This document shows, in pieces, positions 37,991-47,830 of a stretch of DNA of 64,000 nucleotides (position 1 is the stretch's first letter; every line of letters starts with the position of its first letter). The notes beneath the pieces are model-generated. The model was given only the letters and a program-made list of their open reading frames with translations, had not been told where the DNA came from and did not search any database. Both the position numbers and the translations under genes were made by a program. The stretch lies in contig NZ_JACJOD010000011.1 in assembly GCF_014695385.1 (NCBI RefSeq), forward strand, positions 124,001 to 188,000, in the 5' to 3' direction. The stretch comes from Trichocoleus sp. FACHB-46. Lineage in GTDB: Bacteria > Cyanobacteriota > Cyanobacteriia > FACHB-46.

Positions 37991-38520
37991 AGCGCCGCCA
38001 ACAACTCCTCCACATCGGCGTTGTGCGACAAAAACGAGAACATATGTCGGAAGCGCAGGTTGCCTTGAGAGTCCAAAACAAACTGTGCTGGAAGGGGTGC
38101 GCCTAGAGCTTGCCCAACTCGGTAAGCGCGAAATATTTGGCAGCTAGGATCACTAAGAAGTGGCATCTTTAGACCCAAATCACGCACCACAATTTGGCTC
38201 TGGCGCTCATCAGTACTGGTAATCATCAAAACTTCCGCACCGCAACTCGTAAACTTCTCGTAGTTCTCGTTTAGCGCCTTGATGTGAGGGAAGCAAAAAG
38301 GACAGTATTGCTTTTCGGTAAAGATGCGCGTAAAAGCCAAAATTACGGGTTGCTTTCCCCGGTAAGCCGCTAATTTAATCCGCTGACCCTGAGTAATATC
38401 TGGCAACTCAAAATCAGGAGTTTGCTGGCCTAACTTCAAGGAACTCGTTGCTGGAATCGGGAAAAAGTTGTTGAAAAAGCGCTGATTCAGCAGGCCGCTA
38501 AAGTCTGTTGAGGTTAGCAT
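37987..38520 (-). CDS. Peroxiredoxin-like (redoxin) protein with CPFC site
   Basis: This 177-residue protein has a thioredoxin-fold AhpC/TSA-type domain (about 30-175). The active site reads CPFC (Cys73, Cys76) rather than the usual PxxxTxxC, so it resembles a Prx/thioredoxin hybrid rather than a classical 2-Cys enzyme. Other marks are [11 protein letters not shown] and [15 protein letters not shown]. It probably reduces peroxides or protein disulfides in the cytosol. It converges on dnaJ with a 4-bp overlap and lies downstream of the 2-Cys peroxiredoxin gene on the same strand, beyond a terminator, so it has its own promoter in the 122-bp spacer. Confidence 0.88.
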   Translation of the reverse strand: MLTSTDFSGLLNQRFFNNFFPIPATSSLKLGQQTPDFELPDITQGQRIKLAAYRGKQPVILAFTRIFTEKQYCPFCFPHIKALNENYEKFTSCGAEVLMITSTDERQSQIVVRDLGLKMPLLSDPSCQIFRAYRVGQALGAPLPAQFVLDSQGNLRFRHMFSFLSHNADVEELLAAL

Positions 38521-38573
38521 CGCTAGCTATAACTGATGTCTGTGAAGTAAGGTTCGGAACTACAGTCAACCAT

Positions 38574-38599
38574 AAAAAAGGGTGAGCATTGCCCACCCT
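38574..38599 (-). terminator. Rho-independent terminator of the 2-Cys peroxiredoxin gene
   Basis: On the minus strand AGGGTGGGC, loop AAT, GCTCACCCT (38599 to 38579) gives a 9-bp stem with one G-T wobble, followed at once by six T residues (38579-38574, one base shared with the stem). It lies 44 bp after the peroxiredoxin stop. Confidence 0.9.
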
Positions 38600-38642
38600 A
38601 TCAACAAATTACACAGAATCGCTAATTGCTAATCGCTAGCAA

Positions 38643-39254
38643 CTATACCGCTGCGAAGTAATTCTTGGACTTCACAGGGTCAGGATTCATGGTGGCATCA
38701 CCAGGCTTCCAACCAGCGGGGCAGACTTCATCGGGGTGAGACTGCACGTACTGAATTGCCTGCAAGGTCCGCAGAGTTTCATCCACACTACGACCGAAAG
38801 ACAGGTTGTTAATGGTGGAGTGCTGGATCACGCCATCTTTGTCGATGATGAAGAGACCGCGTAGTGCCACGCCTGCTTCAGGGTCGAGCACGTTGTAAGC
38901 AGCGCTGATTTCTTTCTTGATGTCGGAAACAAGAGGATAGTTGAGGTCACCCACTCCACCTTGTTTGCGATCGCTTTGAGTCCAAGCGAGGTGAGAGAAT
39001 TCACTGTCTACAGACACGCCTAGAATCTCAGTCCCAATTTGCTTAAATTCGTCGAAGCGATCGCTGAAAGCAGTGATTTCAGTGGGGCAAACGAAGGTAA
39101 AGTCTAGGGGGTAGAAGAACAAGACAACATATTTGCCTCGGTAGTCAGACAGCTTGATGGTCTTGAACTCTTGATCGACCACAGCCGTTGCAGTGAAGTC
39201 GGGGGCAGGGCGACCAACCCGGAGGCAACCTTCGGTATTGTAGGTCAAGGTCAT
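38643..39254 (-). CDS. 2-Cys peroxiredoxin
   Basis: This 203-residue typical 2-Cys peroxiredoxin reduces hydrogen and alkyl peroxides using thioredoxin. The peroxidatic Cys56 is in [12 protein letters not shown] and the resolving Cys178 in [11 protein letters not shown]. The [13 protein letters not shown] loop is present. The C-terminal tail (NYFAAV) resembles the YF-type extension of sensitive Prx forms, with an intact GGxG motif. In cyanobacteria and chloroplasts it protects photosystems. The ATG at 39254 has GGAG nine bases upstream. The gene is divergent from the Dam-type methylase and ends at a strong intrinsic terminator. Confidence 0.96.
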   Translation of the reverse strand: MTLTYNTEGCLRVGRPAPDFTATAVVDQEFKTIKLSDYRGKYVVLFFYPLDFTFVCPTEITAFSDRFDEFKQIGTEILGVSVDSEFSHLAWTQSDRKQGGVGDLNYPLVSDIKKEISAAYNVLDPEAGVALRGLFIIDKDGVIQHSTINNLSFGRSVDETLRTLQAIQYVQSHPDEVCPAGWKPGDATMNPDPVKSKNYFAAV

Positions 39255-39493
39255 GTACTTGATTCTCCTTGAAGAGTCTACAGGTCTACATTTGCTGAGT
39301 CATAGGTAAGCAGTGAGCAACTCACTTTCTCCTACGCAGGCAACGACTGATTATTTAAGAACTGTTACGCAATATATCATAGTCATAACGATTTTGAGTA
39401 GGGCCTGTGGCAGGTTTGCCACAACCTTGGGAGCGCTAAGTAAGGCTTGTTTGACATAATATTGAGTCTGCTTCTGCTTCACAGCCTGTTTTG

Positions 39494-40318
39494 ATGCCAC
39501 CTCAAACTGCTCCGTCTATCTCTCCCCGTCCCTTCTTGAAATGGGCAGGCGGAAAGAGCCAACTCATTTCTCAGTATCAGCCTTACTTTCCTCAAGAGTT
39601 TGCCACTTACTACGAACCTTTTTTAGGAGGGGGGGCTGTTTTCTTTCACCTCTTACCAAAGCAAGCCATTCTTACAGATATTAATCCAGAATTAGTGAAT
39701 GTTTATTGCTGCGTTCGAGACCAAGTTGAACCTTTGATCCTGCGCTTGCAAGAGTATCAGAAACAGCATTCCCATGACTACTATTACCAAGTAAGAGCTG
39801 AGAAGCCTACGACTGATTTGGAGCGAGCAGCTCGTCTAATCTATTTGAACAAAACTTGCTTCAATGGCTTATATCGAGAAAATTCCAAAGGGAATTTCAA
39901 TGTACCCATTGGGCGCTATAAAAATCCTGGGATTTGCAATGCAGAGTTATTGCGCTCAGTATCACTAGCCTTGCGATCAACTGTAATTGTAATCAAGCCT
40001 TTTGAGGCAATTTTAGATTGCGCTAATCGTGAGGATTTCATCTATTTTGATCCGCCCTATTATCCTCTTAGTTCGACCAGTAACTTCACTGCTTACAGTC
40101 GCTACGCCTTTGATCAAGAGCATCAAATAAGACTAAGAGATGTATTTGCAAAGCTGGCAAGCCGAGGTGTGAAGGTGATGCTTTCTAATTCAGATTGTGA
40201 GTTTATTCGGGAGCTATACGCAGGCTTTAATATCAACGCGATCACCGCTGCTCGATCGATTAACTCTAAAGCAAGCAAGCGAGGAAAAATCACAGAGGTT
40301 TTGGTGACTTCCTATTAA
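39494..40318 (+). CDS. Dam-type DNA adenine-N6 methyltransferase
   Basis: This 274-residue enzyme is of the D12/Dam class. The AdoMet-binding motif is FLKWAGGKSQL with YYEPFLGGGAVFF. The catalytic motif IV is DPPYYPL. In between lies the DNA-reading region with LNKTCFNGLYRENSKGNFNVPIG, as in Dam/DpnM. The family methylates adenine in GATC. That site lies in the middle of HIP1 (GCGATCGC), which is abundant here. No restriction endonuclease gene is adjacent, so it looks like an orphan methylase of the type known from Synechocystis and Anabaena. The ATG at 39494 is preferred to the TTG at 39491. A strong terminator follows at 40366-40402. Target specificity is inference. Confidence 0.92.
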   Translation: MPPQTAPSISPRPFLKWAGGKSQLISQYQPYFPQEFATYYEPFLGGGAVFFHLLPKQAILTDINPELVNVYCCVRDQVEPLILRLQEYQKQHSHDYYYQVRAEKPTTDLERAARLIYLNKTCFNGLYRENSKGNFNVPIGRYKNPGICNAELLRSVSLALRSTVIVIKPFEAILDCANREDFIYFDPPYYPLSSTSNFTAYSRYAFDQEHQIRLRDVFAKLASRGVKVMLSNSDCEFIRELYAGFNINAITAARSINSKASKRGKITEVLVTSY

Positions 40319-40365
40319 TTCATAGAGTAATTGAGCGAAGAAAAAGAAAATTTGGTTTTCTTAAT

Positions 40366-40402
40366 ATCCAGAAGGCAACACCCAATCGCCTTCTGGATTT
40401 TT
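40366..40402 (+). terminator. Rho-independent terminator of the Dam-type methylase gene
   Basis: ATCCAGAAGGC (40366-40376) pairs perfectly with GCCTTCTGGAT (40388-40398) across an 11-base loop and is followed by a run of five T residues ending at 40402. It lies 47 bp after the methylase stop. Confidence 0.92.
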
Positions 40403-40415
40403 CAACTGAATTAGT

Positions 40416-41462
40416 TTACGGATATATCAGAATTTTGTAGGTTTCTGGTCCCGGTGAAACGGCTTGTTCGACAGCTTGAGATAGATCCTCTAGGGGATAG
40501 CGATCGCTAATCAATGCTTCGACATCAATGCGACGATTAAACACAATATCCGCAGCCAAATTCTGTACCCGGAAAGAAGAGCTGTAACTCCCCATCAAGT
40601 CAATTTCCCGGCGATAGAGAATATTGGGATTAATGGGAATTTCAACCTCATCGGGAAACTCTGCGAAGAACAAGATTTTGCCGCCTTTGCGCGTGCAATC
40701 TAGGGCTTGGAAGAAGGCTTTGTCGCTGGGCACCGCGAGCAGACTCACATCCACACCCATGCCTTGGGTTAATGCCTGAACCTTCTGAGCAATTTCAGGA
40801 TCGCGGGCATCAAACGCGGCATCTGCCCCTACACTCAGAGCTTTTTCAATCCGAGCAGGAATTAGATCTGTGGCGATCGCTCTAGCACCGAAGTACTTCA
40901 CCAGCATGATGAACATCAGCCCAATTGGGCCTGCGCCGGTGATCAGTACGGTTTGACCGGGGGCAATTTGGGCTTTTTTAACGGCTTTGAGGCAGCAGTT
41001 AGTCGGTTCGACAAAGCTGGCTTGCTCAAAACTAATGTCGTTGGGGATGGGAATCAAGCCACCGTTTCGGACAATGTGCCCCGGCACTTTGACATATTCG
41101 GCAAAACCGCCACCGCTGGGAGCAAATCCTGCTGTTGTCGTGACGTTTTTGTAGACATCGCACATGGAGAAGTTGTCATTAAGGCAATAGTTGCAATGCA
41201 TACAGGGAATGTGGTGCATTACGACGACGCGATCGCCCACTTGCCAATTTTTGACTTCAGCCCCGACAGCCGCGATCGTGCCAGCAGTTTCATGACCAAA
41301 AATTCTGGGTGGTTCGTAGAGAGGATAGAGAATTTTTTTAATGTCAGATTGGCATAGCCCCACAACTTTGACTTGCACGAGCACTTCATCTGCGCCTAAT
41401 TCAGGCACAGGCAGTTCCTCGTAACTTAGCTGCTTTACCCCACGAAACACTTGTGCTTTCAT
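40416..41462 (-). CDS. Zinc-dependent alcohol dehydrogenase (MDR family)
   Basis: This 348-residue medium-chain dehydrogenase has catalytic zinc ligands in GLCQSD (about Cys37) and GHETAGTIAAVG (His/Glu), with the structural zinc lobe PCMHCNYCLNDNFSMC carrying four cysteines. The Rossmann motif is GAGPIGLM. It is closest in style to sorbitol/threonine dehydrogenase-like proteins, and the substrate is not clear. The ATG at 41462 follows GAGGGGAGT, a strong ribosome site. The gene is divergent from the flavoprotein gene at 41579 and shares a 116-bp spacer with it. It faces the methylase terminator. Confidence 0.9.
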   Translation of the reverse strand: MKAQVFRGVKQLSYEELPVPELGADEVLVQVKVVGLCQSDIKKILYPLYEPPRIFGHETAGTIAAVGAEVKNWQVGDRVVVMHHIPCMHCNYCLNDNFSMCDVYKNVTTTAGFAPSGGGFAEYVKVPGHIVRNGGLIPIPNDISFEQASFVEPTNCCLKAVKKAQIAPGQTVLITGAGPIGLMFIMLVKYFGARAIATDLIPARIEKALSVGADAAFDARDPEIAQKVQALTQGMGVDVSLLAVPSDKAFFQALDCTRKGGKILFFAEFPDEVEIPINPNILYRREIDLMGSYSSSFRVQNLAADIVFNRRIDVEALISDRYPLEDLSQAVEQAVSPGPETYKILIYP

Positions 41463-41578
41463 ACTCCCCTCTAATGCTGCTAATCTGCCGCTAAAGTGCC
41501 GAAATTAGGTTTTTGCAGACCCAATGATCATAAACTTTACCAAGACTCGTTATTCGTCACGCCGGCAAAGTCAATCGC

Positions 41579-43444
41579 ATGCCACTCACCTTAGAAGAAT
41601 TAACCGCTGATGTTTTAGTTGTGGGTGGAGGCACAGGCGGCACAGTTGCAGCCATACAGTCGGCCCGACGAGGAGCCAAAACCGTTTTAGTCAGCGAGTT
41701 TCCTTGGCTGGGTGGCATGCTGACCAGTGCAGGAGTTTGTGCCCCAGATGGCAATGAGCTGGCTGCGTTTCAAACCGGAATTTGGGGAGCTTTTCTCCGA
41801 GAATTACAAAAACGGCAACCGGGTGGCTTAGATCATGGCTGGGTCAGCTTCTTTACCTATGACCCTCGCATTGGTGCCCAGATTTTCGCCGATTGGGTGC
41901 GATCGCTGCCTAACTTGCAGTGGATTAGCGGTCAAACACCTGTAGAAGTTCTACACCAAGGCGATCGCGTTATGGGCGTGCGGTTTGCAGAGGTGACAGT
42001 CAAGGCCCAAATTACCCTAGATGCCACCGAACTAGGCGATTTATTGGCTTTGGCAGAAGTGCCTTACCGTTGGGGTTGGGAACTGCAATCTGAATGGCAG
42101 GAACCGAGCGCTCCACCCTCTGCCAATGCCTTAACTCAGCTCTGCCCAGTACAGTCGCCTACTTGGGTAGTGATTCTACAAGACTTTGGTGCGGGCAATC
42201 ATGCCCCAGCGATCGCCCCTCCACCCAATTACGATCCAGCCCAATTTGCTGGAGCTTGGGAAGGTTATAGCCCAGAGCAGTTTCTCAACTACGGTCGCTT
42301 ACCTGGCGATCGCTTCATGCTCAACTGGCCCCAGTGCGGCAATGATTACGGCCTAGGTGTGGATCGCCTGGTTCAATCGGCGCAAGCGCAACAGGAGTTT
42401 TTGCAAGAAGCTCGCTGGCATACTCAAGGTTTTGCTCATTTTATCCAAACGCAACTTGGCGATCGCTACGGTTTAGCCGCTGATATTTTTCCCGACCTAC
42501 CTGGAAATTTGGGAGGTGGAGCTTACGCCCTGCATCCCTACTATCGCGAAGCTCGCCGCCTCCAAGGACTGGTGACTGTACGCGAGCAAGATATTTTGCC
42601 TGTGCCCGGAGGGCAAGTAGCTGCTTTACCTGTAGATGAGCAAGGTCAAGTCACGGCGATCGCGATCGGCAACTATGCAAATGACCACCACTACCCGACG
42701 CATATCAACGGCCAAGCTTTACCGAGCGTCAACCTTAAGCCTAAGTCAATTCGATGGGGTGGACGCTGGACAGGAACTCCTTTCACTATTCCTTACGGTT
42801 CCTTGATACCGCTAGCAGCGGATGGCTTATTGGTCTGTGAAAAGAATATTTCTGTCTCTCACATGGCCAATGGTGCCACCCGTTTGCAGCCTACAGTGAT
42901 GAATATTGGTCAAGCCGCAGGCATGGCTGCTGCATTGTGTGTAGAGCACAACTGTCAACCCAGAGAACTCAAAGTGCGATCGCTGCAAACTGCTTTACTG
43001 GAAGAGCCTACTGCACCTGCTGCGATCGTTCCCCTCTTCAATTCGCTACCTGATCATCCTGACTGGCTCCGGCGGCAAGCTCACTATCTGGCTCATCCAG
43101 AGACGTACCCCACCGATGGTCAATGCAGTCGAACCGAGCCCCCAAAAGAACAACAAATTGCAGCAAGTTCTAGCTCTGAGTCAACTAGCGCCACCTCAAT
43201 GGTGCTGAGTGGTGTTTTTTGCCGCGATCGCCCTCAAGAGTATGATTTGATTCCGTTCAGCCCAACGGCACCGTCAGATCACCCTTTAGCTGCCACTACT
43301 AGCCTGGTCACCCTATGCCCTCAGATTAACCAGCAACTAGAATCTTATCCACATCAACAACCGATACAAATATTAGGGCGATTGAACTCAGCGGGCAATT
43401 GGCTGTTAGTTGAGCAAGTTTCCCCATTGGCGGGATCAGAATGA
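41579..43444 (+). CDS. FAD-dependent oxidoreductase
   Basis: This 621-residue flavoprotein begins with a classical Rossmann motif for FAD (VLVVGGGTGGTVAAIQSARRG). The LGGMLTSAGVCAPDGNE pattern and the later GNLGGGAYALHPYYREARR and TRLQPTVMNIGQAAGMAAA blocks are typical of the FAD_oxidored group (PF12831-like). The C-terminal 100 residues are Ser/Thr/Pro-rich and less conserved. No secretion signal is present. Substrate and partner are unknown; some relatives act on secondary metabolites. It lies upstream of patX with a 198-bp gap and is probably independent of it. Confidence 0.88.
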   Translation: MPLTLEELTADVLVVGGGTGGTVAAIQSARRGAKTVLVSEFPWLGGMLTSAGVCAPDGNELAAFQTGIWGAFLRELQKRQPGGLDHGWVSFFTYDPRIGAQIFADWVRSLPNLQWISGQTPVEVLHQGDRVMGVRFAEVTVKAQITLDATELGDLLALAEVPYRWGWELQSEWQEPSAPPSANALTQLCPVQSPTWVVILQDFGAGNHAPAIAPPPNYDPAQFAGAWEGYSPEQFLNYGRLPGDRFMLNWPQCGNDYGLGVDRLVQSAQAQQEFLQEARWHTQGFAHFIQTQLGDRYGLAADIFPDLPGNLGGGAYALHPYYREARRLQGLVTVREQDILPVPGGQVAALPVDEQGQVTAIAIGNYANDHHYPTHINGQALPSVNLKPKSIRWGGRWTGTPFTIPYGSLIPLAADGLLVCEKNISVSHMANGATRLQPTVMNIGQAAGMAAALCVEHNCQPRELKVRSLQTALLEEPTAPAAIVPLFNSLPDHPDWLRRQAHYLAHPETYPTDGQCSRTEPPKEQQIAASSSSESTSATSMVLSGVFCRDRPQEYDLIPFSPTAPSDHPLAATTSLVTLCPQINQQLESYPHQQPIQILGRLNSAGNWLLVEQVSPLAGSE

Positions 43445-43642
43445 GCAGAAAAAATTGCTAACAGCTCTATCGGGCTCTCCAGCATTTGATTGCAGCCATA
43501 CTAGTTAACGAAAACCAACTGCTAAAAATCAACTTTTTCTTCAGAATTTAGCCAAAGCAAGCCTGGCTACCACAATTTTTTTCCTGATCCGAGGTCAGAA
43601 GTTCCGTATCAGAAAGTAGCAGCTCTGAGATGGATACTTCCC

Positions 43643-43864
43643 ATGCACATTTATCAATCTGTCATTGCAGTTCAATTGCTGACAGTTGTTTTGGCATTTG
43701 GCTGGCAGCCTACTAGCTATAGCTTACACAATTCTCCGCCTTCTGCTCAAACTCAAGCAACTTTAGCCGCTCAAGCAAGTCGAAGCACTGACGTCGCCCC
43801 TCATCGTGGTAGTGGACGTCGTAGCCTAGGCCAAATTGCTCGCTCGTTTCAGCCTCAAATTTAA
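43643..43864 (+). CDS. patX: PatX-like morphogen precursor with RGSGR pentapeptide
   Basis: A 73-residue protein with an N-terminal hydrophobic segment (about 6-22, VIAVQLLTVVLAFGW) that looks like a signal or membrane anchor, a linker rich in Ser, Ala and Gln, and the sequence HRGSGRR at 54-60 near the C terminus. RGSGR (codons at 43805-43819) is the PatS/HetN-type pentapeptide that binds HetR and stops its DNA binding. PatX proteins share this layout and accompany hetR in filamentous cyanobacteria. Here hetR is the next gene, 480 bp downstream on the same strand. The ribosome site is weak (GAGATGG about ten bases before the ATG). No domain besides the motif is visible. The identification rests on length, anchor, motif and the hetR context. 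Confidence 0.88.
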   Translation: MHIYQSVIAVQLLTVVLAFGWQPTSYSLHNSPPSAQTQATLAAQASRSTDVAPHRGSGRRSLGQIARSFQPQI

Positions 43865-45271
<1,407 letters not shown>

Positions 45272-45295
45272 TTTCCTTTTTATCAAGTTAAAAAT

Positions 45296-45368
45296 CGGGA
45301 TGACTGGATTCGAACCAGCGGCCCCTTCGTCCCGAACGAAGTGCGCTACCAAGCTGCGCTACATCCCG
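45296..45368 (-). tRNA. tRNA-Pro (anticodon CGG)
   Basis: The minus strand folds into a full cloverleaf of 73 bases. The acceptor arm CGGGATG pairs with CATCCCG. The anticodon arm CTTCG/CGAAG holds the loop TTCGGGA with CGG at positions 34-36, and the T arm GCTGG/CCAGT carries the TTCGAAT loop. It reads the CCG proline codon. The 3' CCA is not encoded. It lies 24 bp after the hetR stop and is convergent with hetR. Confidence 0.97.
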
Positions 45369-45475
45369 TCGTAGTCTCAACTAACCAAGTTTAGCCTATC
45401 ACAGCACAAATATATTGTGATGCGCCGCTACTTGTTAAGATTAAGCATACATAACTTCAGCAATCAAAACTCAGC

Positions 45476-46381
45476 GTGGTTGTTAAGCCAGAGTGGTTAC
45501 GGGTAAAAGCTCCCCAGTGGGAGCGAGTTGGTAGTGTCAAAGAAATCCTCCGGGATTTAGCACTAAATACGGTGTGTGAGGAAGCGTCTTGTCCCAACAT
45601 CGGTGAGTGCTTTAATCATGGCACAGCAACGTTTTTGATCATGGGACCAGCTTGTACAAGAGCTTGTCCTTACTGTGATATTGATTTTGAGAAAAAGCCC
45701 AAACCACTCGATCCTACTGAACCCGATCGCTTGGCTGAGGCAGTGCAGCGATTGCGCTTGAATCACGTTGTGATCACCTCTGTAAACCGAGATGATCTGC
45801 CCGATGGCGGTGCATCTCAGTTCGTCCGGTGTATTCAGGCAATTCGAGAAACTTCTCCCAGCACCACCATCGAAGTTTTGATTCCAGATCTGTGTGGCAA
45901 TTGGCAGGCACTAGCAACCATCTTGCAAGCACAACCAGAGGTGCTGAACCACAATACAGAAACCGTACCTCGGCTTTATCGGCGGGTACGTCCTCAAGGC
46001 CAGTACGAGCGCAGTTTAGAGCTTCTCAAGCGATCGCGAGAACTTGCCCCTTGGGTTTACACCAAGTCTGGCATCATGGTGGGCTTAGGAGAAACCGACG
46101 CGGAAGTGCGGGCAGCCATGCAGGATCTGCGAACTGTAGACTGTGACATCCTTACGATTGGGCAGTATCTACAGCCCAGCCAAAAACACTTAGGCGTAAC
46201 CAACTTTGTGCCGCCAGAGCAATTTGAGGCTTGGCGACAATTTGGCGAATCTATTGGCTTTTTGCAAGTCGTGTCCTCCCCCTTAACCCGCAGTTCTTAC
46301 CATGCGGAGCAAGTGAGGGTATTAATGGAACGCTACCCCCGCACTGCTGCGCCCTCTGCTAATTCCTCACCACTAGATTGA
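45476..46381 (+). CDS. lipA: Lipoyl synthase
   Basis: This 301-residue radical-SAM enzyme inserts two sulfur atoms into octanoyl-protein. It has both iron-sulfur sites: the N-terminal auxiliary cluster ([12 protein letters not shown]) and the radical-SAM CxxxCxxC (CTRACPYC). Also present are [15 protein letters not shown] and the C-terminal RSSYHAEQ motif. The GTG at 45476 starts [17 protein letters not shown]. gpsA begins 10 bp after the stop, so the two are probably one operon. Some cyanobacteria have two lipA genes; whether another copy exists elsewhere cannot be seen here. Confidence 0.97.
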   Translation: MVVKPEWLRVKAPQWERVGSVKEILRDLALNTVCEEASCPNIGECFNHGTATFLIMGPACTRACPYCDIDFEKKPKPLDPTEPDRLAEAVQRLRLNHVVITSVNRDDLPDGGASQFVRCIQAIRETSPSTTIEVLIPDLCGNWQALATILQAQPEVLNHNTETVPRLYRRVRPQGQYERSLELLKRSRELAPWVYTKSGIMVGLGETDAEVRAAMQDLRTVDCDILTIGQYLQPSQKHLGVTNFVPPEQFEAWRQFGESIGFLQVVSSPLTRSSYHAEQVRVLMERYPRTAAPSANSSPLD

Positions 46382-46391
46382 GCAAAGGGTT

Positions 46392-47327
46392 GTGCAAACT
46401 GTAACGCTGGCAGTACTTGGGGCAGGCGCGTGGGGTTCAGCTTTGGCAAATTTAGCAGCCAAAAATGGTCACTCTGTGCGCCTATGGTCACGCCATCAAG
46501 CTCAAAGCTTGAGAGAGGTAGTAGAAAGTGCTGACCTGATTGTGTCTGCGATTTCCATGCAGGGCGTGAGAGCCGTAGTTGAACAGATGCAATCTTTAGC
46601 GATCGCCAAGCCAGCGATTTTGATCACCGCAACCAAGGGGCTAGATCCAACCACCACACTCACTCCTTCCCAAATTTGGCAAGCTGCTTTTCCAGACCAT
46701 CCAGTTGTGGTGCTGTCTGGACCCAACTTATCTAAAGAAATCGAAGCAGGTTTGCCTGCGGCCACTGTGGTTGCCAGTGAACAGATGGTAGCGGCTGAGG
46801 TTGTGCAAGCGGTCTTCTCGTCTGGAATCTTTCGGGTTTATACGAATCCTGATCCCCTAGGCGTCGAATTGGGTGGCACGCTCAAAAATATTATTGCGAT
46901 CGCAGTTGGAGTATGCGATGGTCTGCAATTAGGCACCAATGCCAAGGCCGCCCTTGTAACTCGGGGTCTGACAGAAATTATTCGGATTGGTACCCACTGG
47001 GGTGCAAAGACAGAAACCTTCTATGGTCTCTCTGGCTTAGGCGACCTGCTGGCAACTTGTAACAGTGTCCTAAGCCGTAACTATCGCGTTGGTTATGGCT
47101 TAGCTCAGGGCCGAACGCTCTCAGAAGTACTAGCGACATTGGAAGGAACCGCTGAGGGAATCAACACCACTCAAGTACTAATCCAAGTCGCTCGGCAGCA
47201 CAATATTTCTATACCTATTTCCCATCAAGTGTATCGCTTGCTAGAAGGTGAGATTACTCCGCAACAAGCAACCGCAGCCCTAATGCTAAGAGACACTAAG
47301 CCTGAGAATAACGTTCTCAGGTTCTAA
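46392..47327 (+). CDS. gpsA: Glycerol-3-phosphate dehydrogenase [NAD(P)+]
   Basis: This 311-residue enzyme makes sn-glycerol-3-phosphate from dihydroxyacetone phosphate for lipid synthesis. Motifs: N-terminal Rossmann GAGAWGSALANL, VVLSGPNLSKEI, the catalytic-Lys region LGGTLKNIIAIAVGVCDGLQLG with NAKAALVTRGL, and the FYGLSGLGDLLATCNS loop. The GTG start at 46392 follows AAAGGGTT. It lies 10 bp after lipA. An 8-bp perfect inverted repeat (CCTGAGAA/TTCTCAGG, 47301-47321) spans its last codons, which could serve as a 3' stem without a T tract. Confidence 0.96.
   Translation: MQTVTLAVLGAGAWGSALANLAAKNGHSVRLWSRHQAQSLREVVESADLIVSAISMQGVRAVVEQMQSLAIAKPAILITATKGLDPTTTLTPSQIWQAAFPDHPVVVLSGPNLSKEIEAGLPAATVVASEQMVAAEVVQAVFSSGIFRVYTNPDPLGVELGGTLKNIIAIAVGVCDGLQLGTNAKAALVTRGLTEIIRIGTHWGAKTETFYGLSGLGDLLATCNSVLSRNYRVGYGLAQGRTLSEVLATLEGTAEGINTTQVLIQVARQHNISIPISHQVYRLLEGEITPQQATAALMLRDTKPENNVLRF
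47301..47321 (+). terminator. Hairpin spanning the 3' end of gpsA
   Basis: CCTGAGAA (47301-47308) pairs perfectly with TTCTCAGG (47314-47321) across a 5-base loop, inside the codons for the last residues of gpsA. The stop codon follows within four bases. There is no T run, so this is only a weak terminator candidate. Confidence 0.35.
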
Positions 47328-47830
47328 GCTAAGTTGACAGAAACATCATTAGGTTGGCAAAACCTACATCAAAGCTTGTTGAAGCGTAGACCTGTTTGCA
47401 GATCTGGTGAAACTTAGCAAGTGATCAGGAAATCCTATGTAGGGTGATGTAGATTAACTTAGCATCGGACCTGAGTCACTCGTATATTCCTATTCACTCC
47501 TTATAGTTTGGATAGACGAGCTAAACAGGTTAACTGCATCTACCAAAAAGTAGATCTAAAGTTGGGTGCAAGTAACAAGATGGGTGCCTACTGTAGACCT
47601 AATTGAAGCATGAAGCTAGCCCTTGAGCCGTTAAAGCTCGAATGCTACCCAGAAAGCCTGGCTATTCAATTCGCCGCTGATGATCGTGACCCAAGTTATG
47701 TCAGAAAAAGTTGACCTAACTTAACCCTGGAACTCTCAGCCGCGTTCTGAAGTCTGACATGACGGGAACAATAGCAGCGAGACCTAGCTAGCAAGCCCCA
47801 TAATTACCCGGAGCGACTGAGACGATCACT
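47328..47830 (+). promoter_or_regulatory. Long leader region of sigC
   Basis: The 503-bp region between gpsA and sigC has no recognised gene. It contains two short inverted repeats: TAGGTT/AACCTA (47350-47355 with 47361-47366) and ATCTAC/GTAGAT (47538-47543 with 47550-47555). The sigC promoter must lie here. The long leader suggests either a distant promoter or a structured 5' region. No sure -35/-10 pair could be assigned. Confidence 0.4.
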
